Below, in pieces: positions 20,785-29,193 of a stretch of 35,850 bases of DNA. Positions within the stretch are counted from its first letter, which is position 1, and the number at the start of each line of letters is the position of its first letter. This DNA comes from a virus. The stretch spans positions 1 through 35,850 of the IMG/VR virus record IMGVR_UViG_3300011258_001167, one strand, 5' to 3'. The position numbers and the translations under genes are program-made. The notes under the pieces are model-generated. The model did no database searches. It was not told the DNA's origin and saw nothing but the letters and a program-made list of their open reading frames with translations.

Positions 20785-21929
20785 TATTGAACAGCCTCCA
20801 TCTTCACACCTATAGCGTCATAATCAACCATCTTAAGGCCGTTTACTTCTTTAACTGCGTCTGGGTGGGTTATTTCAACATCTTGGGCCATAACACCCTT
20901 GTAGGTTTGATTATCGCCAATGTAATTAAAGGTATAAATCGGCAAGCCATTCTCTGCGCCTATTTCAGATATGTTTTCCTTAACCCTTATGTCGGAAAAG
21001 AGGTAAGAACCTCCTAACTGTCCCGCCGTGCCAAGCAATGAGCCAAACATACTTGATTGTTGTGCCTGATCTGCAAGCTGGGCGTTTAATTGTGCGCCCG
21101 CAAGCCCTGTTTGCAAATTACCGGTGTTCGTAGCGTAATTCTGCCCCGCAGTCGCCATAATGCCCGTAGAACCCTGCCCCATCCCAGCAGTGCCCATAAG
21201 CATATTAAACGTATTCAACTGGTCTTGGACGTATCTATTGTATGAGTTTCCATACTCTTGACTTGCAAGATTTTGGTTAAGCTCCGAAGTTGCCCTATAA
21301 GCCTCTGGATTAATGTCACCAAAGCCAGCGCCACCTAATGTAACACCTTGCGCCGCCATCTTTCTTTCAAGCGCTTTATTGGCCTCGTCTTTTCTAAAGC
21401 CATAACCCGGATCGGCTTCGAACTCATCCATATCAAAACGCTTAAGAAGTGAGCCAAAGTTATCGGGCGTGCTTTGTGAAGACATTTGCGCGTCAACCGC
21501 TGCATTCAAAGCATCATAATCCACACTTTGTGTTGTGGTTGCCCCGGGCGAGTAAAGCGTATTTGATTCGGCGCGGTCAAAGCCTATCGCCTTGCCAATT
21601 GCCGGGTCAAAATGATTCATGCTTTGGGTTGTAATATTACCATATTTATCAGTATATAGCGGATCGCCGCCCATACCGCCGCCGGTTGTCGTTTGCGTGG
21701 TGTATTGATCTTTTAGGCTGTCATAAATCTGCCCTCTGTCCTGTACACTACCGCCCGATACGCCAAGCAAGTCAGAGAGCATATTAACAGAGCCAACGCC
21801 CATATTATACCAAGGGGCTGAATCCTCACGGGTTTGCTCATAGATTAACTTTTGCAAAGCTGTCGCTTGTGCGGTTGCTTCTGCAAGGCCGGATGTATCT
21901 GCGCCGCCACCGCCTCCACCTTTACTCAT
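20784..21929 (-). CDS. Ejection protein with C-terminal S74-like (SDIRLKENI) domain, gp7-like position
   Basis: A 381-aa protein. It starts with a Gly run (KGGGGGGADTSG) and a Gln/Ala-rich helical body with QNYATNTGNLQTGLAGAQLNAQ repeats. The last about 65 residues read SDIRVKENISEIG...YTFNYIG...YKGVMAQDVE...DYDAIG, the conserved pattern of the peptidase S74/intramolecular chaperone family, also seen without cleavage in phage virion proteins. Position matches P22 gp7. Whether the S74-like end cleaves itself cannot be told. Confidence 0.7.
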   Translation of the reverse strand: MSKGGGGGGADTSGLAEATAQATALQKLIYEQTREDSAPWYNMGVGSVNMLSDLLGVSGGSVQDRGQIYDSLKDQYTTQTTTGGGMGGDPLYTDKYGNITTQSMNHFDPAIGKAIGFDRAESNTLYSPGATTTQSVDYDALNAAVDAQMSSQSTPDNFGSLLKRFDMDEFEADPGYGFRKDEANKALERKMAAQGVTLGGAGFGDINPEAYRATSELNQNLASQEYGNSYNRYVQDQLNTFNMLMGTAGMGQGSTGIMATAGQNYATNTGNLQTGLAGAQLNAQLADQAQQSSMFGSLLGTAGQLGGSYLFSDIRVKENISEIGAENGLPIYTFNYIGDNQTYKGVMAQDVEITHPDAVKEVNGLKMVDYDAIGVKMEAVQ

Positions 21930-22341
21930 TATACTCTCCCACTACCGCTGCAATATCAAAGCCTGTCATTTTCAAAAGCCTTTCTTTTTGTTCTAAATCC
22001 TGCTCAAGCGCGTAATAAACGCGGAGCTTTCTATCGTGCTTGCTGGCAAATTCCTTTGCCGCGCCCACCAACTTCTTTAAATTTTTGTAATTTCTGTGTT
22101 CCGGTTCGAGATATACGAAGTAATCCGTGAATATCACTTCGGCGCTCCAATAGTCCGTATAGGCCGTAAGCCCAAAGAAACCTTTGTCTTTAAGGATAAA
22201 ACACGGTGCTTTTTGGTATGAATCCAGAACCTTAACACGCACATACTCGGCAATAGGCGACTGCCCTATTTCCGCTAAACCCTTAACGGTTAATTCCGTT
22301 ACCCAATCCAAATCATCGGGGGTTGCCCGCTTAACTGACAT
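21922..22341 (-). CDS. GNAT-like acetyltransferase-fold protein in the virion cluster
   Basis: A 139-aa protein with the order of a GNAT fold: VKRATPDDLDWVTEL helix at the N-terminus, strand FGLTAYTDYWSAEVIF, then the FTDYFVYLEPEHRNYKNLKKLVGAAKEFA segment. There YLEPEHRNYKN stands where the acetyl-CoA loop (QxxGxG/A) lies, but it lacks the usual Gly pair. The strand KLRVYYALEQD and FDIAAVVGEYNE close the fold. It sits where P22 has gp26/gp14. It may be a structural or assembly protein using a GNAT fold rather than an active enzyme. Confidence 0.6.
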   Translation of the reverse strand: MSVKRATPDDLDWVTELTVKGLAEIGQSPIAEYVRVKVLDSYQKAPCFILKDKGFFGLTAYTDYWSAEVIFTDYFVYLEPEHRNYKNLKKLVGAAKEFASKHDRKLRVYYALEQDLEQKERLLKMTGFDIAAVVGEYNE

Positions 22342-22516
22342 CCGTGATTTTACCGTTCACAACGGTTACGGTGTCACCGTCTCCATTTAAGAAGCTGCCG
22401 CTAAAACCCTCTTGGTTTTCATTGAAAACCGATACAAGCCATAAATACCAAGGCTGCGTAAACATCACACCATTCAAGACAGGTGATTTAGGCTCTGGCG
22501 GCGGTTCAAGAGCCAT
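22331..22516 (-). CDS. Hypothetical 61-aa virion-module protein
   Basis: A short protein with a Pro-rich N-terminus (ALEPPPEPKSPVLNG), an aromatic middle (QPWYLWLVSVF) and a Gly/Asp/Val-rich end. It overlaps the gp10-like gene and the GNAT-like gene by about 11 bp each. It occupies the tail-needle position of P22 but is far too short and lacks coiled coil, so it is not an obvious needle. I recall similar short Pro-rich proteins in other P22-like clusters. Confidence 0.65.
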   Translation of the reverse strand: MALEPPPEPKSPVLNGVMFTQPWYLWLVSVFNENQEGFSGSFLNGDGDTVTVVNGKITDVS

Positions 22517-23915
22517 TTAATACCGCCTCATTTATCTGTACTAAAATTGGATCAGATACACGGATTTTGTAAACCCTATCCCGCGCCATACCTAATTTAT
22601 TCCACTTAACACGCGAGTTATACTTGCCAACCGCGCCCAAATCACGCCATAGCTCAGACGACCACGTTCTACCGCCATCATCTGAATATTGCAGCATTAC
22701 TTTAGGGTTTTGACCCTGACCGCTTTGCGTGCCTACACCAACCTCCATATCAAGCTCTAATTGGGCGTGCGCTATCAAGCGCCGCGCCTCATCGTAATGG
22801 GGTGTAATGCGCTCCTTAACCAACGGATCACCATCATCCGAATAGTAATCAAGAGACATTTGATAAATCTTATTGGTGAGCCTATCGCCTATCAGGTGCT
22901 TTTTATTAAAGAAAACATGAACACTACCCCTATGCTGTTCTTCTGCACCGGTTACGGGGTTTCTATACACCCGCTCATGCCATAGGCCAGTTGCCACATC
23001 TAAAACAAGCGTTGTGTTTAATCCCTTTACCTGCAAAAGATAAAAGGCACTGCCACGCTCATGGTAAACCCAAGAATAGGATTCATTAAAATTCGTGCTT
23101 TCAGCTATTTTCTTCTCAATAGCCTTTGTGCTGACCCTTGATGCGTTATAACCGTTTGATCGCCAAACTATCGCATCACCATTCTCATCCGTACCAAGCC
23201 AAAATAAAGCATTGTCTATTTCTTTAATCGTGGCCTGCGCCGCGCAGCCTGTTTCAATAATCGCGCCCGGTATTCTTTGAAACGGAAAAGTCGCATTCCC
23301 TGTGTTTTGAAATACCTCCGTTGATTTAGTACCAAACGCCCATAGATTTGAGCTATCGGATTTAATACCAACCAAGCTATCAGGTGAGCTTTCAACCGTC
23401 TTTCTATCCAGCAAATCCCACGCTGTTCCATCATTTAAGCCGCTTATAGCGTATATTTGCCCTGACGTTACAATAAAGTAACCATCTTGATATGTAAGGC
23501 TTGAGGGCGTTGGAAAATCGCCGTCTGTTATCTTTGCGAATGCGTTACTCGATTTAGTGAATATATAGCCATATTGCCCGTCAATGAGCATCACCTGTGT
23601 AGGATTTTCCTCCATAGTGACAATGCCCGTACCGGTATCTAAAGACCCATGATTAACCGAAGTCCCATCCGCTAAGACCTCATAAAAATCCCTGCCAGAA
23701 ACGAAGAACGCACGATTAGCGCTCTCAATACCGCCCCTAATGCCGCCGCCGCCGATAGTGGTGAACTCTTGCAGACCCGGGGTTGATCTCAATGCCGCTA
23801 CCGCCTTGCTGGTTTGGCTTTCGGAGAGGATAGGGTAAAGATTTACGCTCCTTTGATTATCAAATGAAACGGCCTCCATCTGGTATGAAGGCCCAACAAT
23901 CGGAACTACGGGCAT
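22506..23915 (-). CDS. P22 gp10-like tail hub / packaged-DNA stabilisation protein
   Basis: 469 aa, close to P22 gp10 (472). The opening VPIVGPSYQMEAVSFDNQRS, followed by VNLYPIL, and the TPGLQEF segment are typical of this family. Beta-propeller-like strands continue (YIFTKSSNAFAKI, YFIVTSGQIYAISGLNDG, ALFWLGTDENGDAIVWRSNGY). The C-terminus (MLQYSDDGGRTWSSELWRDLG) is also characteristic. gp10 forms the tail hub that closes the portal vertex. Order gp4 then gp10 is as in P22. Confidence 0.85.
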   Translation of the reverse strand: MPVVPIVGPSYQMEAVSFDNQRSVNLYPILSESQTSKAVAALRSTPGLQEFTTIGGGGIRGGIESANRAFFVSGRDFYEVLADGTSVNHGSLDTGTGIVTMEENPTQVMLIDGQYGYIFTKSSNAFAKITDGDFPTPSSLTYQDGYFIVTSGQIYAISGLNDGTAWDLLDRKTVESSPDSLVGIKSDSSNLWAFGTKSTEVFQNTGNATFPFQRIPGAIIETGCAAQATIKEIDNALFWLGTDENGDAIVWRSNGYNASRVSTKAIEKKIAESTNFNESYSWVYHERGSAFYLLQVKGLNTTLVLDVATGLWHERVYRNPVTGAEEQHRGSVHVFFNKKHLIGDRLTNKIYQMSLDYYSDDGDPLVKERITPHYDEARRLIAHAQLELDMEVGVGTQSGQGQNPKVMLQYSDDGGRTWSSELWRDLGAVGKYNSRVKWNKLGMARDRVYKIRVSDPILVQINEAVLNGS

Positions 23916-23916
23916 A

Positions 23917-24618
23917 TTAAACTAAATACCCTTGATTGATGCTTCCTGTTTGCCCGCCTCTTGATGGAACATCTGTCATGCTTATGAAATTCTCATTTCG
24001 CTTATTTTGCGAAACCACCGCATCCTTAGAGTTGCGAGCTATTCTCTTGATCTCCATGCTGGCATCGCGCTCATATTCCGGCGCAATCCATATCGCCAAA
24101 TTATAAATTAACGCTGCCTTATACTCCTCCGGCATCGCAAAATCCGTATCAAGGTTCGTGAAGGCTGTTAAAGGCTTAAAGCTATAAAGGGTTATCGTGC
24201 TGACAGACGAAGGCTTAGGATAAAGATACAGCGTTGCTAGGGGGTAGCCCGCATCGTAGTAATAACACTCCGGGATACTCGCTATGTCTTTTTGTGAAAT
24301 TCTTGAATATTGCTGGTTGTCAATACTGCCAAGGCTATAATCTGTATCGCCCTGCGAAACAAAAGCCGCGCTAATATATTGCGGGCGAACCGTATTAAAT
24401 GTTCCGCCTGACCCTATCGTATAGCTCACCGCGCCCGTAAGGTTAAACGTCTCCTTACTCTCGGTGAATATCATATCACCTTCTGCGCTCCATATAGAAA
24501 GCATATCGTTAAGGGTTTCCAAAGCATCATTGGCCTCATCCGCATCAAGCGGCGCACCTTTGCCAAGGACATGTATTTTCCTTAGTGTTGATTTGATAAT
24601 GGATCTAGCGGTAGCCAT
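23917..24618 (-). CDS. P22 gp4-like tail accessory factor / head-tail adaptor
   Basis: A 233-aa protein. The helical N-terminus (ARSIIKSTLRKIHVLGKGAPLDADE, then LETLNDMLSIWSAEGDMI) and the EEYKAALIYNLAIWIAPEY helix near 185-203 are typical of the gp4-like adaptor family. It would form the ring between portal and tail hub. It is somewhat longer than P22 gp4 (166 aa). The gene follows the small 80-aa gene with no gap. Confidence 0.85.
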   Translation of the reverse strand: MATARSIIKSTLRKIHVLGKGAPLDADEANDALETLNDMLSIWSAEGDMIFTESKETFNLTGAVSYTIGSGGTFNTVRPQYISAAFVSQGDTDYSLGSIDNQQYSRISQKDIASIPECYYYDAGYPLATLYLYPKPSSVSTITLYSFKPLTAFTNLDTDFAMPEEYKAALIYNLAIWIAPEYERDASMEIKRIARNSKDAVVSQNKRNENFISMTDVPSRGGQTGSINQGYLV

Positions 24619-24861
24619 TTAATCTAAAAGCGCCTCAACATCGCCCTTAGTCACGTTTCCATCCTTGCCAGTACCCTCTACATCATCAATGTTGATACCG
24701 TTATCTTCTGCAAGAGCTATCGCCGCATCAGTGGCGTTTAAAACTTGTTTTTTAGTATAGGTCTTTTCGACCTTTGTGGGTTTGTCGCTGTATCCACTAG
24801 GAATCTTTTCATCATCCTGAAACAGCTTCGCACCATCTTTGCTATACATCCATACCGGCAT
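24619..24861 (-). CDS. Small 80-aa protein between coat and gp4-like genes
   Basis: The N-terminus (PVWMYSKDGAKLFQDDEKIPSGYSD) resembles short phage head-completion-type proteins. The C-terminal about 35 residues (ATDAAIALAEDNGINIDDVEGTG, then GNVTKGDVEALL) look like the peripheral-subunit/E3-binding or SAP-like helix-loop-helix. It lies just after the terminator that follows the coat gene, with GAGGAGAAAAGC before the ATG. The function is unknown. Confidence 0.7.
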   Translation of the reverse strand: MPVWMYSKDGAKLFQDDEKIPSGYSDKPTKVEKTYTKKQVLNATDAAIALAEDNGINIDDVEGTGKDGNVTKGDVEALLD

Positions 24862-24878
24862 GCTTTTCTCCTCTGGTT

Positions 24879-24911
24879 AAAAAAGCGCACCCCCGCTATA
24901 GGGATGCGCTC
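24879..24911 (-). terminator. Rho-independent terminator after the coat gene
   Basis: On the minus strand, AGCGCATCCC (24910-24901) pairs with GGGGGTGCGCT (24894-24884) across a short loop, and the stem runs into six T (24884-24879). It is placed between coat and downstream tail genes, so it probably sets a step-down from abundant head proteins to scarce tail proteins. Confidence 0.85.
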
Positions 24912-24919
24912 TAAATAAT

Positions 24920-26128
24920 TTAGGCTGTAACGCGGCACGCCCACTCAGGACGAACAGCAGATAGACCGCCAAGAAAATCAAGGCGGGTAATCATACGGCG
25001 CTTCAAAATATCAAAGTCACGGATAACCGCCACTGTGATTCCGTCTACGGTTTCCTGCGCTGCAACCTCAGCATTAGTCGGCATAATCAATGGCACTGAT
25101 ACCATCTTAAATGCGTCCTTATGATACTGGATGTTTTGAGCAAGTGCTGTCGATGCTGGCCCTACAAATGTAAGAGCAGCGTTATCAGCAGGAAGCGCTG
25201 TCACGTTTTGCAAACCACCAGAACCGGCATAAATAGCCGGGCTAATGCCAATGCTTGTTTGGCTTTCGGTAGTCGCTACAAACTGCTGTAGCTCGCCTGT
25301 ATCAACTTTAGTGATAGGGTGAACTTTATTAACACCAGCAATCGTAAACACAGAACCTACGGTGACAACGGCAGAAGCGCCGTCAATCGTAAGCACTGAT
25401 TCACCCTCGCCAAAGGATGCATCATTAACCAGTACACCGTCTACATCAGTTCCATTTGCATGGGTGCTGATAAGCTCGTTTTCATACCAGTCAAAGCCGT
25501 CTGCACGACCAATCATGCCATCTTTGTACTGCTTACTAAGCTCTGTGGAGTCTTGGAAAAGACCCTTACGATCAGCAACCGCCAAAGCACCAGAGGCGCT
25601 GTTAAGCAAGAAACGGCGGTCAGATGTTGGCGCAAGGCTTTGGTTAAGCATTGTACGGCCCGCCAAAACATCAGCAACGGTAAAGGCATTAGAGCCGCCC
25701 GTGCCTACGCTTTGGTAAGTTGCATCAGTCGCCTTCGTTAAAAAGCGGCTTTCAACATTCTGTGCAATACTTTCCGCTGCCGGTACAACAAAACGCTTGA
25801 TAGTGTTTTTAAGCTCAACCTCAGTAGCAAATTCGAATGAATCGATCTCCATACCAACTGTTGAGATTGTATCAAGTGTCAATGCTGCCTTCTCTTCTAC
25901 GCTATCCTGAATAGATGACGTAATATCGAATGCAGTTTGCGGGACATAACGGGCTGGCTTTGATGTATAGATGGTATCACCAGCTTTATAGCCGTTTTTA
26001 CCATCAAAATCAGACGCATCCGCTTTGTCGATAGTGTCACAAAAAACAAGATTGTCTTTTAGTGTTTGCGCCGCGGCTTTGGCAATAATGCCGGGTGCGT
26101 CTTTAATATTATTAAAGGTGTTAGCCAT
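24920..26128 (-). CDS. Major capsid protein, P22 coat-like
   Basis: 402 aa, near P22 gp5 (430). It starts ANTFNNIKDAPGIIAKAAAQTLKDNLVFCDTIDK, with the TIYTSKPARY and VELKNTIKRFVVPAAESIAQNVE segments of P22-type coats (HK97 fold with an inserted I-domain). About 210-300 is strand-rich and probably the inserted domain. The C-terminus ends with ITRLDFLGGLSAVRPEWACRV, also family-typical. It sits between scaffold and tail genes and is followed by a terminator. Confidence 0.92.
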   Translation of the reverse strand: MANTFNNIKDAPGIIAKAAAQTLKDNLVFCDTIDKADASDFDGKNGYKAGDTIYTSKPARYVPQTAFDITSSIQDSVEEKAALTLDTISTVGMEIDSFEFATEVELKNTIKRFVVPAAESIAQNVESRFLTKATDATYQSVGTGGSNAFTVADVLAGRTMLNQSLAPTSDRRFLLNSASGALAVADRKGLFQDSTELSKQYKDGMIGRADGFDWYENELISTHANGTDVDGVLVNDASFGEGESVLTIDGASAVVTVGSVFTIAGVNKVHPITKVDTGELQQFVATTESQTSIGISPAIYAGSGGLQNVTALPADNAALTFVGPASTALAQNIQYHKDAFKMVSVPLIMPTNAEVAAQETVDGITVAVIRDFDILKRRMITRLDFLGGLSAVRPEWACRVTA

Positions 26129-26161
26129 GAGTTTTACTCCTCGTAGGCCACCCTTAAATGC

Positions 26162-27040
26162 TTATGAATTAACCCATTTCAGAACGTCACTGCCGTCCAT
26201 CTTGTCCACGGATTTGCTCACAGCACCTTTGCCCCTTGGTTTATTAACGGGCGCGGGTGGCGGTTTATTTTCTTTGGGAGCAGGAGTGGTTAGGCTTTGC
26301 TGGATTTTATAAATCTCAATCGCGGCATCAGGCGCGGACATAGAAGCAATCTCTTCGAGTTGCCCTATATTCTCACCGTTGTTAGAACCAAAATAATCAA
26401 TGATATGCGCGGGATTACCTTTGAAGGCTTGCCCGACTATCGCTGCCTCAACATCAGGACGGATATTCGCCGTACTAATAAAAGCGCCAAACTCAGCTTT
26501 AGAAGCAGGATATTTAGGGTTTATCTCCAAATATTCCGTTTCTTTCTCAAGCATTATCTTTGCCCGAGCGTCCGCTAATTCCTTTGCCTTTGCTTGCTGT
26601 TGAGCCTCTATAAGCTCACTCTCTTTGGCCTTCACCAGCTTGTTAGCGCGGTATTCGGTCAAAGCATTCACGTAATCATCGTGAGTTTCAAAGTCGTCTA
26701 TAGAAGGTTCTTTTTCAGGTTCTTGCGATTGGATTTTCTCCTGCATCGCTTGCAATTCCTGCTGCTGCTTTTCATGCGCCCTTTGAAGGGCCGTATAAGC
26801 AGCGGTCTTGCGGTCAATAGCTTTTTGCTTCGTTTCAGCCTCTTGCTTTAACTCCGCATATTTCTCTTCGACCGTCTTTTCAGGTTCGCTTTCTTCACTC
26901 TCAGCTTCGGGCGAGGCATCCTCTGTTTCTTCCGCTTCGGTTTCTTGCGTTTCGACCTCTTGGTCTTGGGTTTCGGCTTGTTTTTGGACAGGCGCGTCTG
27001 TCACAATCGAGGCTTGCGCCTCTTGTGTATCGGTGTTCAT
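26162..27040 (-). CDS. Scaffolding protein
   Basis: 292 aa, near P22 gp8 (303). Strongly charged and Glu/Gln-rich, with an acidic N-terminus (ETQDQEVETQETEAEETED), a long coiled coil at about 60-160 and a basic C-terminal end (NKPRGKGAVSKSVDKMDGSDVLKWVNS), as expected for the helix-turn-helix that binds coat subunits. It lies between portal and coat genes as in P22. It guides procapsid assembly and then leaves. Confidence 0.88.
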   Translation of the reverse strand: MNTDTQEAQASIVTDAPVQKQAETQDQEVETQETEAEETEDASPEAESEESEPEKTVEEKYAELKQEAETKQKAIDRKTAAYTALQRAHEKQQQELQAMQEKIQSQEPEKEPSIDDFETHDDYVNALTEYRANKLVKAKESELIEAQQQAKAKELADARAKIMLEKETEYLEINPKYPASKAEFGAFISTANIRPDVEAAIVGQAFKGNPAHIIDYFGSNNGENIGQLEEIASMSAPDAAIEIYKIQQSLTTPAPKENKPPPAPVNKPRGKGAVSKSVDKMDGSDVLKWVNS

Positions 27041-27055
27041 AGGGTTCGACCTTTT

Positions 27056-29185
27056 TTAGTCTATGGATTCCTCTGATAGATCAGGCTCAGAGGTTGCCTG
27101 CTCGCCCTGTTCGCTTTCTTTCGCGTCCAGAATGATGCTCACTGCTTCGCCCATATCTGCGACTTGGGCTGCAATTCCTTGTACTGCGCCACCAAGAGCG
27201 CCAATAGCATTCATATCGAAGCCTTGCGTTTCCGCACGCATCTTCTCGATTTCTGCCAGTGTTTTCTTAATATCCGCTGCTGTTTTATTGGCCTCGATCT
27301 CAAGCTTGGCTCTTTCCTGATCCAATTTCTTAAGCTCTACCGTTTCCTTAAACTGCGCGTTTTCTTTCTTCTCCGCTAAGGCCGCTTCGTAATTCATAAG
27401 CTGGTCTTGCAGCATCTTAATAGCCTCCGCCGCCTTCTTAAGCTTATTGGCCTGCGGGTCTTCGCCGAGTAAAGCAGGGTCCATTGAAGCGCGTATTCTA
27501 TCGGCGATCTCTTTACCCATCGGCAAATCAAGCGCCTCAAACAATAAATCTCCGGTAATATCCGCAAGCTCAGGCTTGGCCCTTACCAACTCAATAAGTT
27601 TGTCTGCTGTTTCTTGGCGTTTGGAGCTATAAGAAGCGCCCACATCGCAAACAACGTCATATTTCCCTACTGATAAATTATATATGCCTGTAGGGGCTTC
27701 TCCGGGCTTAGGAAGGCGCAATTGCCCCTCCTCTTTAACGAAGTGCTGATTAACAGGGACATTCTCCTCCGTGCCATCTTCGCCGATAATTCGAAGAACC
27801 TTACGCTCTGAATAAAGGCGCGGAATCATATCAACCAAAATACGACCTACATGCGTGATACTTGCAGCCAAATTATCCATAAAGTGGAAGGTTGCATTAT
27901 CGCCTTCAATCTGGCGGTTGCGAATAGCAATCCCTGATACCTCACCAGCAACCTCACCCATATTTGATTGAGGCATACCTATCGCAAGGCGTATATCTTC
28001 ACGGGCATTCAAAGCCTCCTGCATTGCAGCAGGATGACCTTGCGGCGGCTGGCGCTCTCTTGGCGGTTCTACGCGCTGACCGTTTTCATCATGGACAACA
28101 TCATATTCAAGAAATGCAAAATTCTCTGTATTGGCATTCGCCCACTTATTCGGATAACTAGCAAACGACCCCTTCGGCCCTATTGTTGGAGCTTTAGGCT
28201 GCAACGCTATCACCTCTGTCGAGGCAGATTTGTGATAGTTATACATTTTCTGTGCGTCTTTGGCTTGGCGTATTAGCGAATGAAACTCGCGCCGCCCGTC
28301 AATATAAACCTCTTCGCCAATCACCGGAACAAGCGGTATAAACTTACATGGAAACTCTACAATTTCCTCTAACGGTTCTTCACCGCCAGCATAAATTGCC
28401 TTTTGTACGGTGACATTTTCAATCTCGCGCTCTGCCATAAGCTCATATAAAACCGTGCCATCATCATCTAATTTCTTCTTTTGCTCACGGTTTACAATTT
28501 GCGTAGAGCCATCAACCAAACGGATTTGATAAATCGTGTCCGGCTCGTATTCTTTGTAATAACACTCAGCAACAATAATCTCTTCATCGCTACCAATATT
28601 CATACTGTCAAAGCTTGTGGCCTCCGCTTCGGGCCATATCTCTTCAAAGCGCTCAGGCGTATAGCTATCTAAGATAAACCCGTATTCCGCGTCACTACCA
28701 TCAAGCGATTGACTCGCAGGATCGAGATAAACAGATTTAAAATCCAGCACGCGCTCCAAGAATATCTCTTGGTCAAACGTATCTATACCCGCATAATCAG
28801 TCTTGACCTTTATCCAGCCGATCCCTGCGCCAACCGCATTCAATGCCGCCATGCTGTAAACATTCGTGGCAGATGATTGGCGTTCTATATTTCGCCCTAT
28901 ACCTTGCAGAATATCCGCCGTATCAATATCAGCTTCATCGTCAACGGGTGAAAACCGCATTGCCATCTTCGCTTGGCGTATATCGTTTACAATCTGCTGT
29001 GCGTAAGGAAGCGTCTGGTTAAGCGTTAAACAAGGGCGACCCGCCTTCTCACGCAGGCTCTTGGCTTTTTCATCCCACTGCCCCTCGCCATGAAGAAAAC
29101 GCCAATCATCCTCACAGTTAGCGTAAAGCTCATCATAATGGGCGCGGCATTCCTGCCACTTGGTTTCTACGTCTTGTTTTTCCAT
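27056..29185 (-). CDS. Portal protein, P22 gp1-like
   Basis: 709 aa, close to P22 gp1 (725). P22-type portal features include the N-terminal CRAHYDELYANCEDDWRFLHGEGQW, the RPCLTLNQTLPYAQQIVNDIRQ segment, EFHSLIRQAKDAQKMYNYHKSASTEVIAL and the IRNRQIEGDNATFHFMDNL helix. The C-terminus is a long coiled coil (about 580-680), the likely barrel. It would form the dodecameric DNA gate at one head vertex. Confidence 0.93.
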   Translation of the reverse strand: MEKQDVETKWQECRAHYDELYANCEDDWRFLHGEGQWDEKAKSLREKAGRPCLTLNQTLPYAQQIVNDIRQAKMAMRFSPVDDEADIDTADILQGIGRNIERQSSATNVYSMAALNAVGAGIGWIKVKTDYAGIDTFDQEIFLERVLDFKSVYLDPASQSLDGSDAEYGFILDSYTPERFEEIWPEAEATSFDSMNIGSDEEIIVAECYYKEYEPDTIYQIRLVDGSTQIVNREQKKKLDDDGTVLYELMAEREIENVTVQKAIYAGGEEPLEEIVEFPCKFIPLVPVIGEEVYIDGRREFHSLIRQAKDAQKMYNYHKSASTEVIALQPKAPTIGPKGSFASYPNKWANANTENFAFLEYDVVHDENGQRVEPPRERQPPQGHPAAMQEALNAREDIRLAIGMPQSNMGEVAGEVSGIAIRNRQIEGDNATFHFMDNLAASITHVGRILVDMIPRLYSERKVLRIIGEDGTEENVPVNQHFVKEEGQLRLPKPGEAPTGIYNLSVGKYDVVCDVGASYSSKRQETADKLIELVRAKPELADITGDLLFEALDLPMGKEIADRIRASMDPALLGEDPQANKLKKAAEAIKMLQDQLMNYEAALAEKKENAQFKETVELKKLDQERAKLEIEANKTAADIKKTLAEIEKMRAETQGFDMNAIGALGGAVQGIAAQVADMGEAVSIILDAKESEQGEQATSEPDLSEESID

Positions 29186-29193
29186 TTAATCCT

